From positions 52,858-116,857 of the forward strand of contig NZ_JANZXN010000004.1 of assembly GCF_025629245.1 (NCBI RefSeq): a stretch of 64,000 nt of DNA, read 5' to 3'. Under the pieces are notes generated by a model that was given only the letters and a program-made list of their open reading frames with translations, was not told the DNA's origin and did not search any database. The DNA comes from Natronobiforma cellulositropha. Its GTDB lineage: Archaea > Halobacteriota > Halobacteria > Halobacteriales > Natrialbaceae. The position numbers and the translations under genes were made by a program. Below, one piece after another: positions 23,027 through 31,889 of this stretch; position 1 is the stretch's first letter, and each line of letters opens with the position of its first letter.

Positions 23027-25516
23027 TCAGGCCTTCGCCTGCCAGCCGCGGACGCGGTCGGCGCTGACTCCCTCGACATCGGCGGCGATATCGTCCGGGT
23101 CCGCCTCGGTCAGGTCCTCGAGCGACTCGATCCCGGCGGCGGCGAGTTTCTCGACGGTCTTCGCGCCGACGCCCTCGAGCGTCTCGAGGTCGGAGCCGGA
23201 GGAACTCTCTCGCGCCTGGAACTCGCGGTAGTTACAGATGGGACAGCCCAGTTCCCAGGGCTCGTCGCCGTTGTGGATCACGAGTTCGGGGAGGTCGTGT
23301 TCCTCACAGACGGCGTCGGTCACCTCGATGTCGCCACGGCGAGGCAGCGGCAGGGAGTACTCACAGTCGGGATAGCGCGTACAGCCGACGAGTCGGGAGC
23401 CGCTCTGGAGGGTCTTGACCGCGAGTTCGCCGCCCTCGTCCTCGCCGCAGTCGGGACAGGTGCCGAGAATCGGTCCCTCACCGGCCGCCTCGGCCTTACA
23501 GAGCGGACAGCCGTGGACGAACGTACTCCGCCCGGCGAGCATCTTCACCTCGTTGAGCCCGTGGTCGTCGCACTCGTCTTCGAGAATGAGGGGCTTGCCC
23601 GTCGAGGGCAGCGGCAGCGTGTACTCACAGTCGGGGTAGCCGTCACAGCCGACGAAGTACGAGCCGTAGCGGCTACGCCTGACGAGTAAGTCCTCGCCAC
23701 AGTCGGGACACGGTCCGAGCCGTTTGTCGTCTTTGAGCGACTTCCGGAGGTGGTCGCCGATCTCCTCGCGCGACTCGCCCAGTTCGGCGAAGATGGCCTC
23801 GAGCATCTCTCTCGACTCGTCGGTGACGTCCTCGAGCGTCGCCTCGCCGTGGGCGATGGCGTCCATGTCGGTCTCTAGCTGGGCGGTCATCTCCTCCGAG
23901 ATGACGCGGTCGGCGTAGTTCTCTGCGGCCTCGACGACCGCCATCGCGAGGCGGGTCGGCCGCGGCGGATCGTTCTCGATGTAGCCACGGTCGTAGAGTT
24001 TCTGAATAATCTCGTGGCGGGTCGCCTTCGTCCCGATGCCCATCTTCTCCATCGTCTCGATGAGCCGCGACTGGCCGTAGCGCCGCGGCGGCTGGGTCTC
24101 TTTCTCCTCGAGTTCGACCGCCGAGAGGGCGAGGTCCTCGCCCTCGGAGACGTCGGGGACGAAGCTCTCCGACGTGGAGAAGTAGGGGTAGACGGCGTGG
24201 TAGCCGGGTTCGACGAGGCGTTTGCCGTTGGCTTTCAGCGACCGGCCGCTCGCCTCGGCGACGACGCGGAGGTGTTCCCAGATGGCCGCCTCCGCGACGG
24301 TCGCGTAGAACCGCCTGACGACGAGTTCGAAGACGCGCCACTCGTCGTCGTTGACGTCGCCGCGGGTCGGAATCTCGCCGGTCGGGTGAATCGGCGGGTG
24401 GTCGGTCGTCTCCTCGTCACCGCGGGTCGGCTCGATCTCGTCGGTCTCGAGCAGTGATTCGGCATCCTCACCCAGCGTCGGGTGGCCGACGAAGGCGTCG
24501 AGGAGTTCGTCCGGCTCGAGGTCGTCGGGGTAGACGGTGTTGTCGGTTCGCGGGTAGGTGATGTAGCCGGCGGTGTAGAGGTCTTCGGCGATGGACATCG
24601 CGCGCTTGGCCGAGAAGCCGATGGCGCTCGCCGCGCGGATGAACTGGGTGGTGTTGAACGGCGTCGGCGGCGAGTCGGTGCGCGTCCGGCGGGTGACGTC
24701 GACGACGGTCGCCGTCGTCGCGTCGGTGAGTGTGGCGTAGGCCTCGTCGGCGGCGGTCTCCTCCCAGATGCGTTCGGCCTCGTTCTCGTCGTCGTCTAAG
24801 TAGAAGTACTGCGCCTCGAAGCCCTCGCCGTCGCCCTCGTCTTTGGTGAGCGCGGCGAACAGCTCCCAGTAGGTCTCGGGGTCGAACGCCTCGATCTCGC
24901 GCTCGCGGTCGACGATGAGTTTCAGCGTCGGCGACTGGACCCGGCCGACGGAGATGAAGTCGTGGCCGAGCTGGCCCGCCGAGAGCGAGAGAAACCGCGT
25001 CAGCGCCGCCCCCCAGACGAGGTCGATGATCTGGCGAGCCTCGCCCGCAGCGGCCAGATCGAAGTCGAGTTCCTCGGGTTCGGCGAACGCGTTCGTCACC
25101 TCGTTTTCCGTGATCGAAGAGAAGCGGACGCGACGGATCGGGACCGTCTCGTTGACGTCGCGGACGATCTCGTAGGCCTCCTTGCCGATCAACTCCCCCT
25201 CGCGGTCGTAGTCGGTCGCGATGGTGACGACCTCCGCCTGTCGGGCGAGAATGCGAAGCGTGGCGACGATGTTCTCTTTGGTCGCCGACTTCTCGACGTC
25301 GGCGGCGATCAACTCGACCGGTTCGACGTCGCGCCAGTCGTTGTACTCCGGCGGGAAGTCGACGCCGACGACGTGGCCCGACAGCCCCACACAGCGGGTG
25401 CCGCCCCACTCGTAGACGTTCACGCCGTTCTCGCGGCTGGCGTCTCGGCTGTCACCGCTCAAGATGTCGGCGATCCGCCGTGCAGCGTTGTCCTTCTCCG
25501 TAATAATCAGCTCCAC
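23027..25516 (-). CDS. topA: DNA topoisomerase I (type IA)
   Basis: An 829-residue type IA topoisomerase that relaxes negative supercoils. Toprim domain with ITEKDN (Glu7) and the acidic TDYDREGE (101-108); catalytic Tyr321 in GYITYPRTDNT; a central ring domain; then four zinc fingers of mixed type (CPDCGED...CDGYPDC; CDDHG...CPLC; CPDCGED...CTRYPDC; CEEHD...CPIC) and a C-terminal helix-hairpin-helix (LEGVGAKTVEKLAAAGIESL). The start codon is GTG at 25516. No reverse-gyrase helicase part is present, as expected in a mesophile. 25517-25810 holds no further gene. Confidence 0.95.
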   Translation of the reverse strand: MELIITEKDNAARRIADILSGDSRDASRENGVNVYEWGGTRCVGLSGHVVGVDFPPEYNDWRDVEPVELIAADVEKSATKENIVATLRILARQAEVVTIATDYDREGELIGKEAYEIVRDVNETVPIRRVRFSSITENEVTNAFAEPEELDFDLAAAGEARQIIDLVWGAALTRFLSLSAGQLGHDFISVGRVQSPTLKLIVDREREIEAFDPETYWELFAALTKDEGDGEGFEAQYFYLDDDENEAERIWEETAADEAYATLTDATTATVVDVTRRTRTDSPPTPFNTTQFIRAASAIGFSAKRAMSIAEDLYTAGYITYPRTDNTVYPDDLEPDELLDAFVGHPTLGEDAESLLETDEIEPTRGDEETTDHPPIHPTGEIPTRGDVNDDEWRVFELVVRRFYATVAEAAIWEHLRVVAEASGRSLKANGKRLVEPGYHAVYPYFSTSESFVPDVSEGEDLALSAVELEEKETQPPRRYGQSRLIETMEKMGIGTKATRHEIIQKLYDRGYIENDPPRPTRLAMAVVEAAENYADRVISEEMTAQLETDMDAIAHGEATLEDVTDESREMLEAIFAELGESREEIGDHLRKSLKDDKRLGPCPDCGEDLLVRRSRYGSYFVGCDGYPDCEYTLPLPSTGKPLILEDECDDHGLNEVKMLAGRSTFVHGCPLCKAEAAGEGPILGTCPDCGEDEGGELAVKTLQSGSRLVGCTRYPDCEYSLPLPRRGDIEVTDAVCEEHDLPELVIHNGDEPWELGCPICNYREFQARESSSGSDLETLEGVGAKTVEKLAAAGIESLEDLTEADPDDIAADVEGVSADRVRGWQAKA

Positions 25517-25810
25517 GACGGTTCACCTCTCGGTGTGCGAGTCCCGATCATCGTCGCTCGCTACGAGAGTTGGTCGGATAACCCTTTCGCCAGGAATCGG
25601 GCGACTGCGCGGGTGTACGCGCGGTCTGCGAGCGCGAGTGAGTGGAACACCCGTCCCTGACAGTCACGTCTCCTGGTCGAAGCCAGCGCCGCATTCGGCG
25701 GACGTCTCAGCCAGCGTTCACTCGAGTGTGGACGGTGACCACGACGGAAAGGGGGCAAGTCCGACGCGAAAGCGCAGCCTTTTCGCTCACCCGGGCGTCC
25801 CCTCGCGAAC

Positions 25811-27283
25811 GTGGCAGAGACTGACCGGTCAGGCGTCGACATGACCACCGGCGCGATCACGCCCAAACTCGCCCACCTGGCGTGGCCGCTGGTCCTCGGC
25901 AACCTCGTACAGACGTTCTACAACCTCGCCGATATGTTCTGGGTGGGCCGACTCGGTTCGGAACCAGTCGCGGCCGTCGCGCTCATGTTCCCGCTGACCT
26001 GGATGTTCGTCTCGACCGCCATCGGTCTCACCGCCGCCACCATCGCCCTCGTCTCCCAGCACGTCGGCAGCGGCGACCGGCGCGAAGCCGACCGCGTCGT
26101 CGGCCAGACCATCCTCCTCGCACTCGTCGTCTCGAGCGCCCTCGCGGCGCTCGGTCTCGCCGCACGGCGGCCGCTGCTCCACCTCGTCGGCGCGCGCGAT
26201 CAGGTGTTCGTCGAGGCACTCGCCTACATCGAAGTCATCTTCCTCACCCTGCCGCTGACGTTCCTCTTTCTCGCCTTCCGCTCGGCGCTCCAGGGGGCGG
26301 GCGACACCAAGACGGCGATGTGGCTCGTGTTCATCTCCGCCGGGTTGAACGTCGTCTTAGATCCCTTCTTCATCCTCGGCTGGGGACCGTTCCCCGAGAT
26401 GGGCACCCGCGGGGCGGCCGTCGCGACGCTCGTCGCCCGCGCGTTCGCGACCGCCGCCGGCATCTACATCCTCCTCGAGGGAACCTACGGCGTCAGGCTC
26501 AGGCTGGCCGACCTGCGCCCGAATCCCGGCCTGCTGCGGAAACTCGTTGGCATCGGCTACCCCGCCTCGTTCGCCGGGTGGGCCAACAGCTTCGCGGCGG
26601 TGATCATGGCCGGCTTCGTCGCCCGCTTCGGGGCGACGCCGACGGCCGCCTACGGCATCGGCGTCCGACTCATGTCCATCTCCTGGATGGTCGCGGGCGC
26701 GGTCGGCGGCGCGACGGCTACCGGCGTCGGCCAGAACCTCGGCGCTCGCTCGCCCGAGCGGGCCGCTCGAGTCGTCTTCGTCGCGACGGTCGCCACGATG
26801 GGGCTGTTAGCCGCCGTCGGCGCGTTCGTCCTCCTCTTCCCCGCCCAGCTCATGGCCATCTTCATCGACGACCCCGACGTGATCGCCGAGGGCGTCGTCC
26901 TCTTACGGATCACCGCCCCGTTCTGGGCCCTCTTCGGCGGCGTGATGGTGCTGCGCGGCGCGTTCGAGGGGGCCGGGAAGACCAAAGTGTCGCTCGTCCT
27001 CGAGTTGCTCTCTCAGTGGGTGTTGCGCATCCCCGTCGTCGTCGTATTCGCGTTCACCTGGGCCGTGACGATTCCCGTCGTCGGGATCACGCTCGACGCG
27101 GGCATCGTCGACCTCGGCGTCAGCGGCGTCTGGTGGGCGTTCTCGGTCGGAGCGTTCGGCACCTTCTTCGTCGCCGTCGTCTGGTTCAGACTCGGCACCT
27201 GGCGCGAGGGCATCCTCGAGCGAGAGTCGGACGGGGAAGGGCAGGCGGAGCGGGCCGACGAACACACGCCGACGGAAGACTGA
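25811..27283 (+). CDS. MATE-family multidrug efflux transporter
   Basis: A 490-residue transporter with twelve predicted helices in two homologous halves. Characteristic segments are LAWPLVLGNLVQTFYNLADMF (read in parts) at the start of half one, RSALQGAGDTKTAMW, and RGAFEGAGKTKVSL in half two; the GAG-DTK/TK pairing is the MATE duplicated motif. It exports cationic drugs or metabolites by sodium or proton antiport. The start is GTG at 25811; an ATG at 25841 (MTTGAIT) is an alternative. A paralogue is at 38098. Confidence 0.9.
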   Translation: MAETDRSGVDMTTGAITPKLAHLAWPLVLGNLVQTFYNLADMFWVGRLGSEPVAAVALMFPLTWMFVSTAIGLTAATIALVSQHVGSGDRREADRVVGQTILLALVVSSALAALGLAARRPLLHLVGARDQVFVEALAYIEVIFLTLPLTFLFLAFRSALQGAGDTKTAMWLVFISAGLNVVLDPFFILGWGPFPEMGTRGAAVATLVARAFATAAGIYILLEGTYGVRLRLADLRPNPGLLRKLVGIGYPASFAGWANSFAAVIMAGFVARFGATPTAAYGIGVRLMSISWMVAGAVGGATATGVGQNLGARSPERAARVVFVATVATMGLLAAVGAFVLLFPAQLMAIFIDDPDVIAEGVVLLRITAPFWALFGGVMVLRGAFEGAGKTKVSLVLELLSQWVLRIPVVVVFAFTWAVTIPVVGITLDAGIVDLGVSGVWWAFSVGAFGTFFVAVVWFRLGTWREGILERESDGEGQAERADEHTPTED

Positions 27284-27292
27284 GACGCTCGG

Positions 27293-28288
27293 TCACAGGA
27301 GGTCGACCCGCCAGGCGTAGGCGTTTCGACACGGTGCCCCGAGCGCGTAGGTGACCGTCCCCGCACCGGGTTCGGCCACACACGACCAGAAGGTCGAGAG
27401 GCCGTCTTCGTGCCCGCAGACCGGCGCGTCGTGGTCACAGAGCGCGCTCTCGAGGGCGTCACGGCCGGGCGACTCGAGTGTCGCGAGCGCGCGCAACCGC
27501 TCGTAGCGCCGCTGGGAGTTCTCCCACGGCGGCTGGTAGGCGGTCATCGCCGGGTCGACGAAGTGGTTCGTCAGCGCGAGCACGCCTGCCGTCGGCTCAC
27601 GGACGGCCGTCCGCTCGGGGTGTGCCTCCACGACGAACGCGTCGTCACCGTCGACCAGGAGATAGCCCTTCGGCTCACGGAGCGGGAGCGAGCGCAGCGT
27701 CTCGAGGGCGTCGCGCGCGGAGTCACAGCGCTCGAGGAGGTAGCGAACCGCGAGGTGAAACGCCATCCCGGCGACCGAGTCGTCGGGTTCCCCGGCAGCG
27801 GTGAACGCCACGAACAGCCCCCGTTCGTTCAGGCCGTCGAAACGCCCGCCGACCAGCCCCTCGTGCGTCCCAACGTGGGCGTAGCCGACCTCGGGCGTGG
27901 TGTAGACGAGGTGTCTGCGCGTCACGTCGTAGAAGAAGTCGTAGTTGCGCCCGACGAGGAGACCGTCGTCGGTCTCGAGCGCGACTGCACTGCACGCCCC
28001 CTCGACACCCGGCGCGAAGTGCCAGTACAGGTCCGCCTCCGGCAGGTCGAGCGCCTCGGCGTAGCCACGGAACTCCTCGAGCAGCTCGGGAAATACTCCT
28101 GCAACCGCCTCCCGCGACTCCTCGGCGACCGCTCGAGCGCCCGGGGTGAGGTCGATTCCTGCCTCGGGCGTGATCGCCGTCGTGCTGTGTCCGGCCGTCC
28201 TGACGCCGATGTCGTAGTGGGAGCCGTCGACGTGGTACGAGCGGTAGTCGGCGGCGAGTTCGTACTCGAGATCGTCGGTTCGAGTCAT
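27293..28288 (-). CDS. C45-type peptidase/acyl-transferase-like Ntn hydrolase
   Basis: A 331-residue protein resembling acyl-CoA:6-aminopenicillanate acyltransferase/C45 peptidases and related linear-amide hydrolases. The predicted N-terminal nucleophile after self-cleavage is Cys99 in VEGACSAVAL, followed by the family's GRNYDFFYD segment (113-121); a later GLNERGLFVAF matches the family core and LTNHFVDP carries the conserved NH pair. Such enzymes cleave amide bonds, including acyl-homoserine-lactones and bile salts in other organisms. The substrate here is unknown. Confidence 0.8.
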   Translation of the reverse strand: MTRTDDLEYELAADYRSYHVDGSHYDIGVRTAGHSTTAITPEAGIDLTPGARAVAEESREAVAGVFPELLEEFRGYAEALDLPEADLYWHFAPGVEGACSAVALETDDGLLVGRNYDFFYDVTRRHLVYTTPEVGYAHVGTHEGLVGGRFDGLNERGLFVAFTAAGEPDDSVAGMAFHLAVRYLLERCDSARDALETLRSLPLREPKGYLLVDGDDAFVVEAHPERTAVREPTAGVLALTNHFVDPAMTAYQPPWENSQRRYERLRALATLESPGRDALESALCDHDAPVCGHEDGLSTFWSCVAEPGAGTVTYALGAPCRNAYAWRVDLL

Positions 28289-28397
28289 GTTCCGGACACG
28301 ACTGGCGGGGAGAAAAACGCTCGCCGAGCGAGGTGAAAGTGACCGGCGGCCGTGAATGCCGTGGCCGGTCGGCCAGCGCAGGGTCACTCGAGTGGTG

Positions 28398-29885
28398 TCA
28401 CTCGAGTTCCTCGCGCAACAGTCCGTTCACGTCACCCGGGTCGGCACTGCCGCCGGTCTTGGCCATGACCTGGCCGACCAAGAAGTTGATCGCGCCGGCC
28501 TCGCCCGCCTCGTGGTCGGCGACCGCCTCGGGATTCTCCTCGATGGCCTCGAGGACCGCCTGCTCGACTTCGTCCGCGCCGGTCTTGCCGAGTCCCTCGC
28601 GCTCGACGATCTCGTCGGGGTCGTCGCCGTCGTCTAACATCCCGCGGAGGACGACCTCTCTGGCGTTCTTCGCCGTGATCTCGTCGCCGTCGACGAGTTC
28701 GATCAGCCGGTGGACGGCGTCGAGACGGCCCGCAACGTCCGTGATCTCGAGGTCACGGTAGTTGAGTTCGCCGAGCAGTTCGTCGGCGACCCAGGTCGCC
28801 GCGAGGTCGGGGTCGAACTCGCGGGCGACGTCCTCGTAGAAGTCGGCGACCTGCTTCGTCGAGGTGAGTTTCGAGGCCGCCTCCTCGCCGAGAGCGTACT
28901 CCTCGCGAAAGCGCTCGCGGCGTGCCGTCGGGAGTTCGGGGATGGGAATCTCGTCTTTCCAGTGAGAGACCCGCAGCGGCGGGAGGTCCGCCTCGCGGAA
29001 GTAGCGGTAGTCCTTCTCGGCCTCTTTCGAGCGCATCGAGACGGTGATGCCGCGCGATTCGTCCCAGTGGCGCGTCTCCTGTTCGACCACCCGGCCGCGC
29101 TGGATGGCGTTTCGCTGGCGGGTCTCCTCGTAGGCCAGCGCCTTCTCTGCGCCCTTGTGACTCGAGATGTTCTTCACCTCGGTCCGGTTGGCCGCTTCGA
29201 GCGCCTCGGTGCCGATCCGGCCCTCGTCGTCGACCTCCTCACCGTCGACGATCGAGAGGTTGGCGTCGACGCGGAGGCTGCCGTCTCGGCCCGCGTCGAA
29301 GACGCCGAGATACTCGAGGACCTCCTCGAGTTCGGCGAGGAAGGCCCGGGCCTCGGCGGCGGTGCGGAAGTCAGGTGCGGTGACGATCTCCATCAGGGGG
29401 ACGCCCGCGCGGTTGTAGTTGACGAGGGTGTACTCGGCCGTGTCGATGCCGCCTCCACCGCCGACGTGCTGGAGGCTGCCGGGGTCTTCCTCTAAGTGCG
29501 CGCGCTCGATGGTGATGGTCCGGCGCTCACCCTCGACGGCGATCTCGAGTTCGCCATCCTGACAGATCGGCTCGTCGTACTGGGTGATCTGGAAATTCTT
29601 GGGCAAGTCGGGGTAGTAGTAGTTCTTGCGGTGAAAGCGCGTCTCCTCGGGGATCGAGGCGTCGATGGCCTTGCCGATCTTGACCGCGGCCTCGACGGCG
29701 GTCTCGTTGAGCACCGGGAGCGCCCCCGGCAGGCCGAGACAGACCGGACAGACGTTCGTGTTCGGCTCGTCGGTCTGGGCGGTCGGACAGCCACAGAAGA
29801 TCTTCGTCTCCGTCTCCAGCTGAACGTGTACCTCGAGACCGATGACGGTGACGAGGTCGCCCCGCTGGACGGTTTGTGCGGTCAT
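28398..29885 (-). CDS. gatB: Aspartyl/glutamyl-tRNA amidotransferase subunit B
   Basis: A 495-residue subunit of GatCAB that converts Asp-tRNA-Asn and Glu-tRNA-Gln to the amidated forms. Visible: the opening VIGLEVHVQLETETKIFCGCP, GLPGALPVLNE, PDLPKNFQITQYDEP, the EEDPGSLQH segment, and the C-terminal YqeY-like tRNA-binding domain ending TGGSADPGDVNGLL. Two Cys pairs (CGCP, CPVCL) form the zinc site. GatA and GatC are not in this window. The ATG at 29885 is the correct start; upstream in-frame sequence is not coding. Confidence 0.95.
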   Translation of the reverse strand: MTAQTVQRGDLVTVIGLEVHVQLETETKIFCGCPTAQTDEPNTNVCPVCLGLPGALPVLNETAVEAAVKIGKAIDASIPEETRFHRKNYYYPDLPKNFQITQYDEPICQDGELEIAVEGERRTITIERAHLEEDPGSLQHVGGGGGIDTAEYTLVNYNRAGVPLMEIVTAPDFRTAAEARAFLAELEEVLEYLGVFDAGRDGSLRVDANLSIVDGEEVDDEGRIGTEALEAANRTEVKNISSHKGAEKALAYEETRQRNAIQRGRVVEQETRHWDESRGITVSMRSKEAEKDYRYFREADLPPLRVSHWKDEIPIPELPTARRERFREEYALGEEAASKLTSTKQVADFYEDVAREFDPDLAATWVADELLGELNYRDLEITDVAGRLDAVHRLIELVDGDEITAKNAREVVLRGMLDDGDDPDEIVEREGLGKTGADEVEQAVLEAIEENPEAVADHEAGEAGAINFLVGQVMAKTGGSADPGDVNGLLREELE

Positions 29886-29938
29886 TGCGAGGCGCTTCGG
29901 CGCGCGTGAGGTAAAGGATACCGGACCTGGGGCGAGCG

Positions 29939-31306
29939 TCAGGAGCCGTCCGAACGGGCGAACGCACCGACGCCCTCGCTCGTGGCCACGTACAGGCGGT
30001 CGTCGACGACCGCCGGGTACTGAACGTACGGGAGCGGTGAGCCGTCGAGCGCGGCAGTGGCGAGTACGTCGCCGTCGCTCGGGTCGACGGCGGCGACTCC
30101 ACCCGCCGCGTGGACGTACACCGTCCCGTCCGAGCCAGCGGCGAGTCCGGTCGAGCCGACCTCGTCCTGGTACCAGCGGATCGAGCCGTCGACGGCGTCG
30201 AGACCGAACAGTCCCCACTCACCGTACTCTCGTCCGTACGCACAGACCGTATCATCGACGACGACCGGCAGTCCGTACAGCCCCGCGAACTGTTCGTCCT
30301 CGGAAGATTCCCCCTCCTCGAGCGAGGCTCGTGCTGGCTGCGTCTTCCAGAGACGCTCGCCGTCTGCGGCCGAGTACGCGACGAGTCCGCCGAGGTCGAG
30401 CGAATCGAGGCCACCGGTCGCCGCGTAGACGACCTCGTCGACGACGACCGGAGACGAAACCCACGTCCCTCCCTCACTCGTCGACGAATCGAACGGCGAA
30501 GTCCCCTCCCAGCGCAGCGAGCCGTCGTCTCGGTCGAGCGCGCGAAGGCGGTCACCGACGCCGACGTACACCGCCTCGTCGGTGACCGTCGGCCGGTTCG
30601 AAAACCACCACCGACGGTGGTCGTCGCCGTCCGGTCCGTCCCACTCGTCACGGAACTCGAGGCTGCCGTCGCTCGCGTCGAAGACCGTGAGCGCGGACCC
30701 ACCAGCGTACAGCGAGCCGTCGAACGCCGTCACCGAGGAGTGAAGCGGCTCCTCGAGCGATTCACGCCAGTGTTCCTCGCCCGTCGCCGGGTCGAGACCA
30801 CGGAGCGACCAGCCGGCAGCCTCCTTGGTGGCGAGAAAGAGCGTCTCGCCGTCCGACTCGAGCGTGAGCGCCGGTGGCGGCGTCTCCCCCGAGTCCGGTT
30901 CGAACGGAAACTCCTCGACCCACTCGCGCCCACCCCCGTCGCGATCGAGGGCGACGAGGCGGGTTCTCGACCCCGTTTCGAGCGTCCCGCGGAAGTCGAA
31001 CGCGACGAAGACGCGGTCGCCGAGGACGAGGGGCGACGAAATGTCGTGTGGTGGGAGTTCGATGTCGAGAGACTCGAACGCGGCTGGTTCGACGTCGACG
31101 CTCCAGTCGATTTCGAGGTCCGGTCCCGGTCCCGGTGAATCGGGGTTCGAACCGGTGTTCGAAGCGTCGTGACGAAACGAGGGCCACTCGGCCGTCGAAT
31201 CGCCGCCCGACTGTCCCGGCAGAGAACTAGTACAGCCAGCGAGACCGAGCGCGAGCGCGACACTTCCGCTCGCGAGCACCGCGCGGCGGGTTGGTGTGAG
31301 GACCAT
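29939..31306 (-). CDS. PQQ-like beta-propeller lipoprotein
   Basis: A 455-residue exported protein. The signal has TRRAVLASG and a lipobox (LAGC, Cys25), so Tat export and lipid anchoring are likely. The body has seven to eight PQQ-like repeats, each with an AxD..G...W core, such as LVALDRDGGGREW, LRGLDPATGEEHW, LRALDRDDGSLRW, LVAYSAADGERLW, LFGLDAVDGSIRW, VAAVDPSDGDVL. This resembles BamB/YncE-type scaffold propellers, not a catalytic PQQ enzyme, as no extra active-site residues are obvious. It is divergent from the coiled-coil/smc cluster across a TAGATA dyad array. Confidence 0.85.
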   Translation of the reverse strand: MVLTPTRRAVLASGSVALALGLAGCTSSLPGQSGGDSTAEWPSFRHDASNTGSNPDSPGPGPDLEIDWSVDVEPAAFESLDIELPPHDISSPLVLGDRVFVAFDFRGTLETGSRTRLVALDRDGGGREWVEEFPFEPDSGETPPPALTLESDGETLFLATKEAAGWSLRGLDPATGEEHWRESLEEPLHSSVTAFDGSLYAGGSALTVFDASDGSLEFRDEWDGPDGDDHRRWWFSNRPTVTDEAVYVGVGDRLRALDRDDGSLRWEGTSPFDSSTSEGGTWVSSPVVVDEVVYAATGGLDSLDLGGLVAYSAADGERLWKTQPARASLEEGESSEDEQFAGLYGLPVVVDDTVCAYGREYGEWGLFGLDAVDGSIRWYQDEVGSTGLAAGSDGTVYVHAAGGVAAVDPSDGDVLATAALDGSPLPYVQYPAVVDDRLYVATSEGVGAFARSDGS

Positions 31307-31320
31307 ACCTAACCGACGAG

Positions 31321-31384
31321 TAGATACGTACTAATAACTTATGCATATTATCTACAGTAGATATCTGTGGTATCCAGATATCTA
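31321..31384. promoter_or_regulatory. Array of TAGATA/TATCTA inverted repeats
   Basis: Four half-sites occur: TAGATA at 31321-31326, TATCTA at 31349-31354, TAGATA at 31358-31363 and TATCTA at 31379-31384. Two arrangements are perfect: TATCTA-CAG-TAGATA (31349-31363), and the 10-bp arms TAGATATCTG (31358-31367)/CAGATATCTA (31375-31384). One half-site sits 15 bases before the propeller start, beside its TATA-like TTATTAG (31330-31337). The array lies between that gene and the coiled-coil/smc cluster and looks like a multi-site operator. 31385-31535 holds nothing further. Confidence 0.6.
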
Positions 31385-31568
31385 TTGAGAGGGTGCCGAG
31401 CGGCTCAGCCGATGTGGAACGTGCGGGAGAACGGGGAGGGATGTCGGCCGACACGCGTCGTGACCACCGGCATCCAGTGAAACGAGGAGCCAGCGAACGT
31501 ACACAAATGTATACGAGTTGATGGGTGTCTGACGTACGTTTAAGTGGCGAGACGAACCCCTAGGTGGT

Positions 31569-31853
31569 ATGTCGAAAAACCGCGTCGAGGAACTCGAGGC
31601 GTCGGTCGCAGAGTTGCAGTCGACGGTTCGCGGACTCACCGAGGAACTCGTCGAATCGAAAGAGCGCATCCGCGTGCTCGAGGCCGAACTCGACACCGAG
31701 GTACCGACGCGCGTCCCGCCACGGCGGGCGGACGCCGAGGCGAACGAGGCGGAGCCAGACGAGGTCGCCGAAGCGACCGCCGACGCCGACACGGACGACG
31801 AGTCCGTCGACGAAACGGAAGAGACACGTACCGACGACATCATCGTCGCGTAA
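31569..31853 (+). CDS. Coiled-coil protein preceding smc
   Basis: 94 residues. Residues 5-45 form a regular heptad coiled coil (VEELEASVAELQSTVRGLTE), and the remainder is an acidic disordered tail ending DDIIVA. Haloarchaeal relatives are often labelled bZIP-like, but there is no basic DNA-binding region here. It sits 36 bases before smc and probably shares its transcript, so a role in chromosome condensation, perhaps as a partner of SMC, is a reasonable inference. A TATA-like GTTTAAG at about 31536-31542 precedes the ATG by about 27-33 bases. Confidence 0.75.
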   Translation: MSKNRVEELEASVAELQSTVRGLTEELVESKERIRVLEAELDTEVPTRVPPRRADAEANEAEPDEVAEATADADTDDESVDETEETRTDDIIVA

Positions 31854-31889
31854 GGACCGACGGTCGAACACACCGGACCCGAGGAGAAG

